Shown piece after piece: positions 6,580-6,995 of a DNA stretch of 6,995 nucleotides. A program made the position numbers and the translations under genes. The DNA is from Candidatus Bipolaricaulota bacterium (GTDB lineage: Bacteria > Bipolaricaulota > Bipolaricaulia > Bipolaricaulales > Bipolaricaulaceae): assembly GCA_015661965.1 (NCBI GenBank), contig DQVA01000076.1:1-6995 (forward strand), in the 5' to 3' direction. How positions within the stretch are numbered: the first letter of the stretch is position 1; each line of letters starts with the position of its first letter. A model generated the notes under the pieces. It saw only the letters and a program-made list of their open reading frames with translations, was not told the origin of the DNA and ran no database searches.

Positions 6580-6995
6580 TTAGGCCGTCGTCAGGACGAT
6601 GAGCCCTAACACCAGGCAGTATAGGGAGAACCAGGGAAGGCGGCGCAGAAGCCGGAGCAAGAAATGGATGGCGACAAGGCCGCTTATCAGGGCCACGAGC
6701 CCGGCCGAGGCGAGCCCCACTGCCTCTCCGGGGGCGAGGGTGGGCGGAGCTTCCAAAAGGGTGAGCAGGCCTGCGCCCAGCAACGCGGGCAAAGCGAGGA
6801 GGAACGAGAACCGGGTAGCCTGCTTGGGGGACACCCCCAGCAGGATCCCGGCGGAGATGGTGAGCCCTGAGCGGGAAGCCCCTGGCAGCAGGGCCACGGC
6901 CTGGGCCAAGCCCACGAGGAGGGCGTCCCCCAGGCGTAGCTCCTCCCGGCGGGTCCGCCGGGCCCCCCAGCCGGCCAGCCCCAGTGCCGCCGCGG
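6580..6995 (-). CDS. uppP: Undecaprenyl-diphosphatase (C-terminal half, runs off the window)
   Basis: Integral membrane phosphatase that converts undecaprenyl diphosphate to undecaprenyl phosphate, recycling the lipid carrier for peptidoglycan and other envelope polymers; it also gives bacitracin resistance in some bacteria. The visible 137 residues are the C-terminal half of a family of about 260-280. They include the signature GLAQAVALLPGASRSGLTIS, whose PGxSRSG segment is a catalytic/pyrophosphate-binding motif, then FSFLLALPALLGAGLL and two more hydrophobic helices ending in LVLGLIVLTTA. The gene has a TAA stop at 6580-6582. Its start lies beyond the right edge, so neither the first conserved motif nor the ribosome binding site can be checked. 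The Arg/Glu-rich loop before the signature (RRTRREELRLGD) is typical of the family's cytoplasmic loop. There is no sign of damage in the visible part. Confidence 0.92.
   Translation of the reverse strand, partial: AAALGLAGWGARRTRREELRLGDALLVGLAQAVALLPGASRSGLTISAGILLGVSPKQATRFSFLLALPALLGAGLLTLLEAPPTLAPGEAVGLASAGLVALISGLVAIHFLLRLLRRLPWFSLYCLVLGLIVLTTA

Overview
The window is GC-rich and densely coded, with five complete genes or partial genes on the minus strand and one damaged gene on the plus strand. The codon usage is strongly GC-biased, start codons are mixed (ATG and GTG, perhaps TTG) and several genes have strong AAGGAGG-type ribosome binding sites. The gene set would fit a thermophilic or halotolerant bacterium from a deep-branching, high-GC lineage, such as Bipolaricaulota (formerly Acetothermia/OP1) or something comparable. 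That placement is a guess from gene content and composition; no marker gene in the window fixes it. I see no tRNA, rRNA, CRISPR array or recognisable transposase.

Positions 1-1571 (plus strand) hold the remains of a membrane-anchored von Willebrand factor A (VWA) protein. The VWA domain has an intact metal-binding (MIDAS) motif, but the gene seems to have lost its N-terminal part near position 80, where base composition also changes. A one-base deletion near 1009-1011 then shifts the frame. The last part, including a C-terminal membrane helix, continues in another frame to 1571.

Positions 4801-1658 (minus strand) form a tight three-gene operon: a GT4 glycosyltransferase, a HAD phosphatase (ATGA overlap) and a GT81 glucosyl-3-phosphoglycerate synthase-like enzyme (35-base overlap). 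Together these could make a phosphorylated glycosylglycerate, add a second sugar and remove the phosphate. This is the enzyme set described for mannosylglucosylglycerate, a rare compatible solute, in Petrotoga. It is the most interesting part of the window. The GT81 enzyme also has a long C-terminal extension and apparent substitutions in its acceptor site.

Positions 6413-4900 (minus strand) encode two exported proteins of unknown function as a coupled pair. The first is a small protein with a signal peptide and one or two hydrophobic segments. The second is a 308-residue secreted protein with a proline-rich linker and a C-terminal PPC-like beta-sandwich. The stop codon of the first overlaps the ribosome binding site of the second. 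The right edge (6995-6580, minus strand) is the C-terminal half of undecaprenyl-diphosphatase UppP, followed by a strong GC hairpin. No gene-free stretch exceeds 300 bases; the gaps at 1572-1657, 4802-4899 and 6414-6579 hold only inverted repeats and possible control sites.
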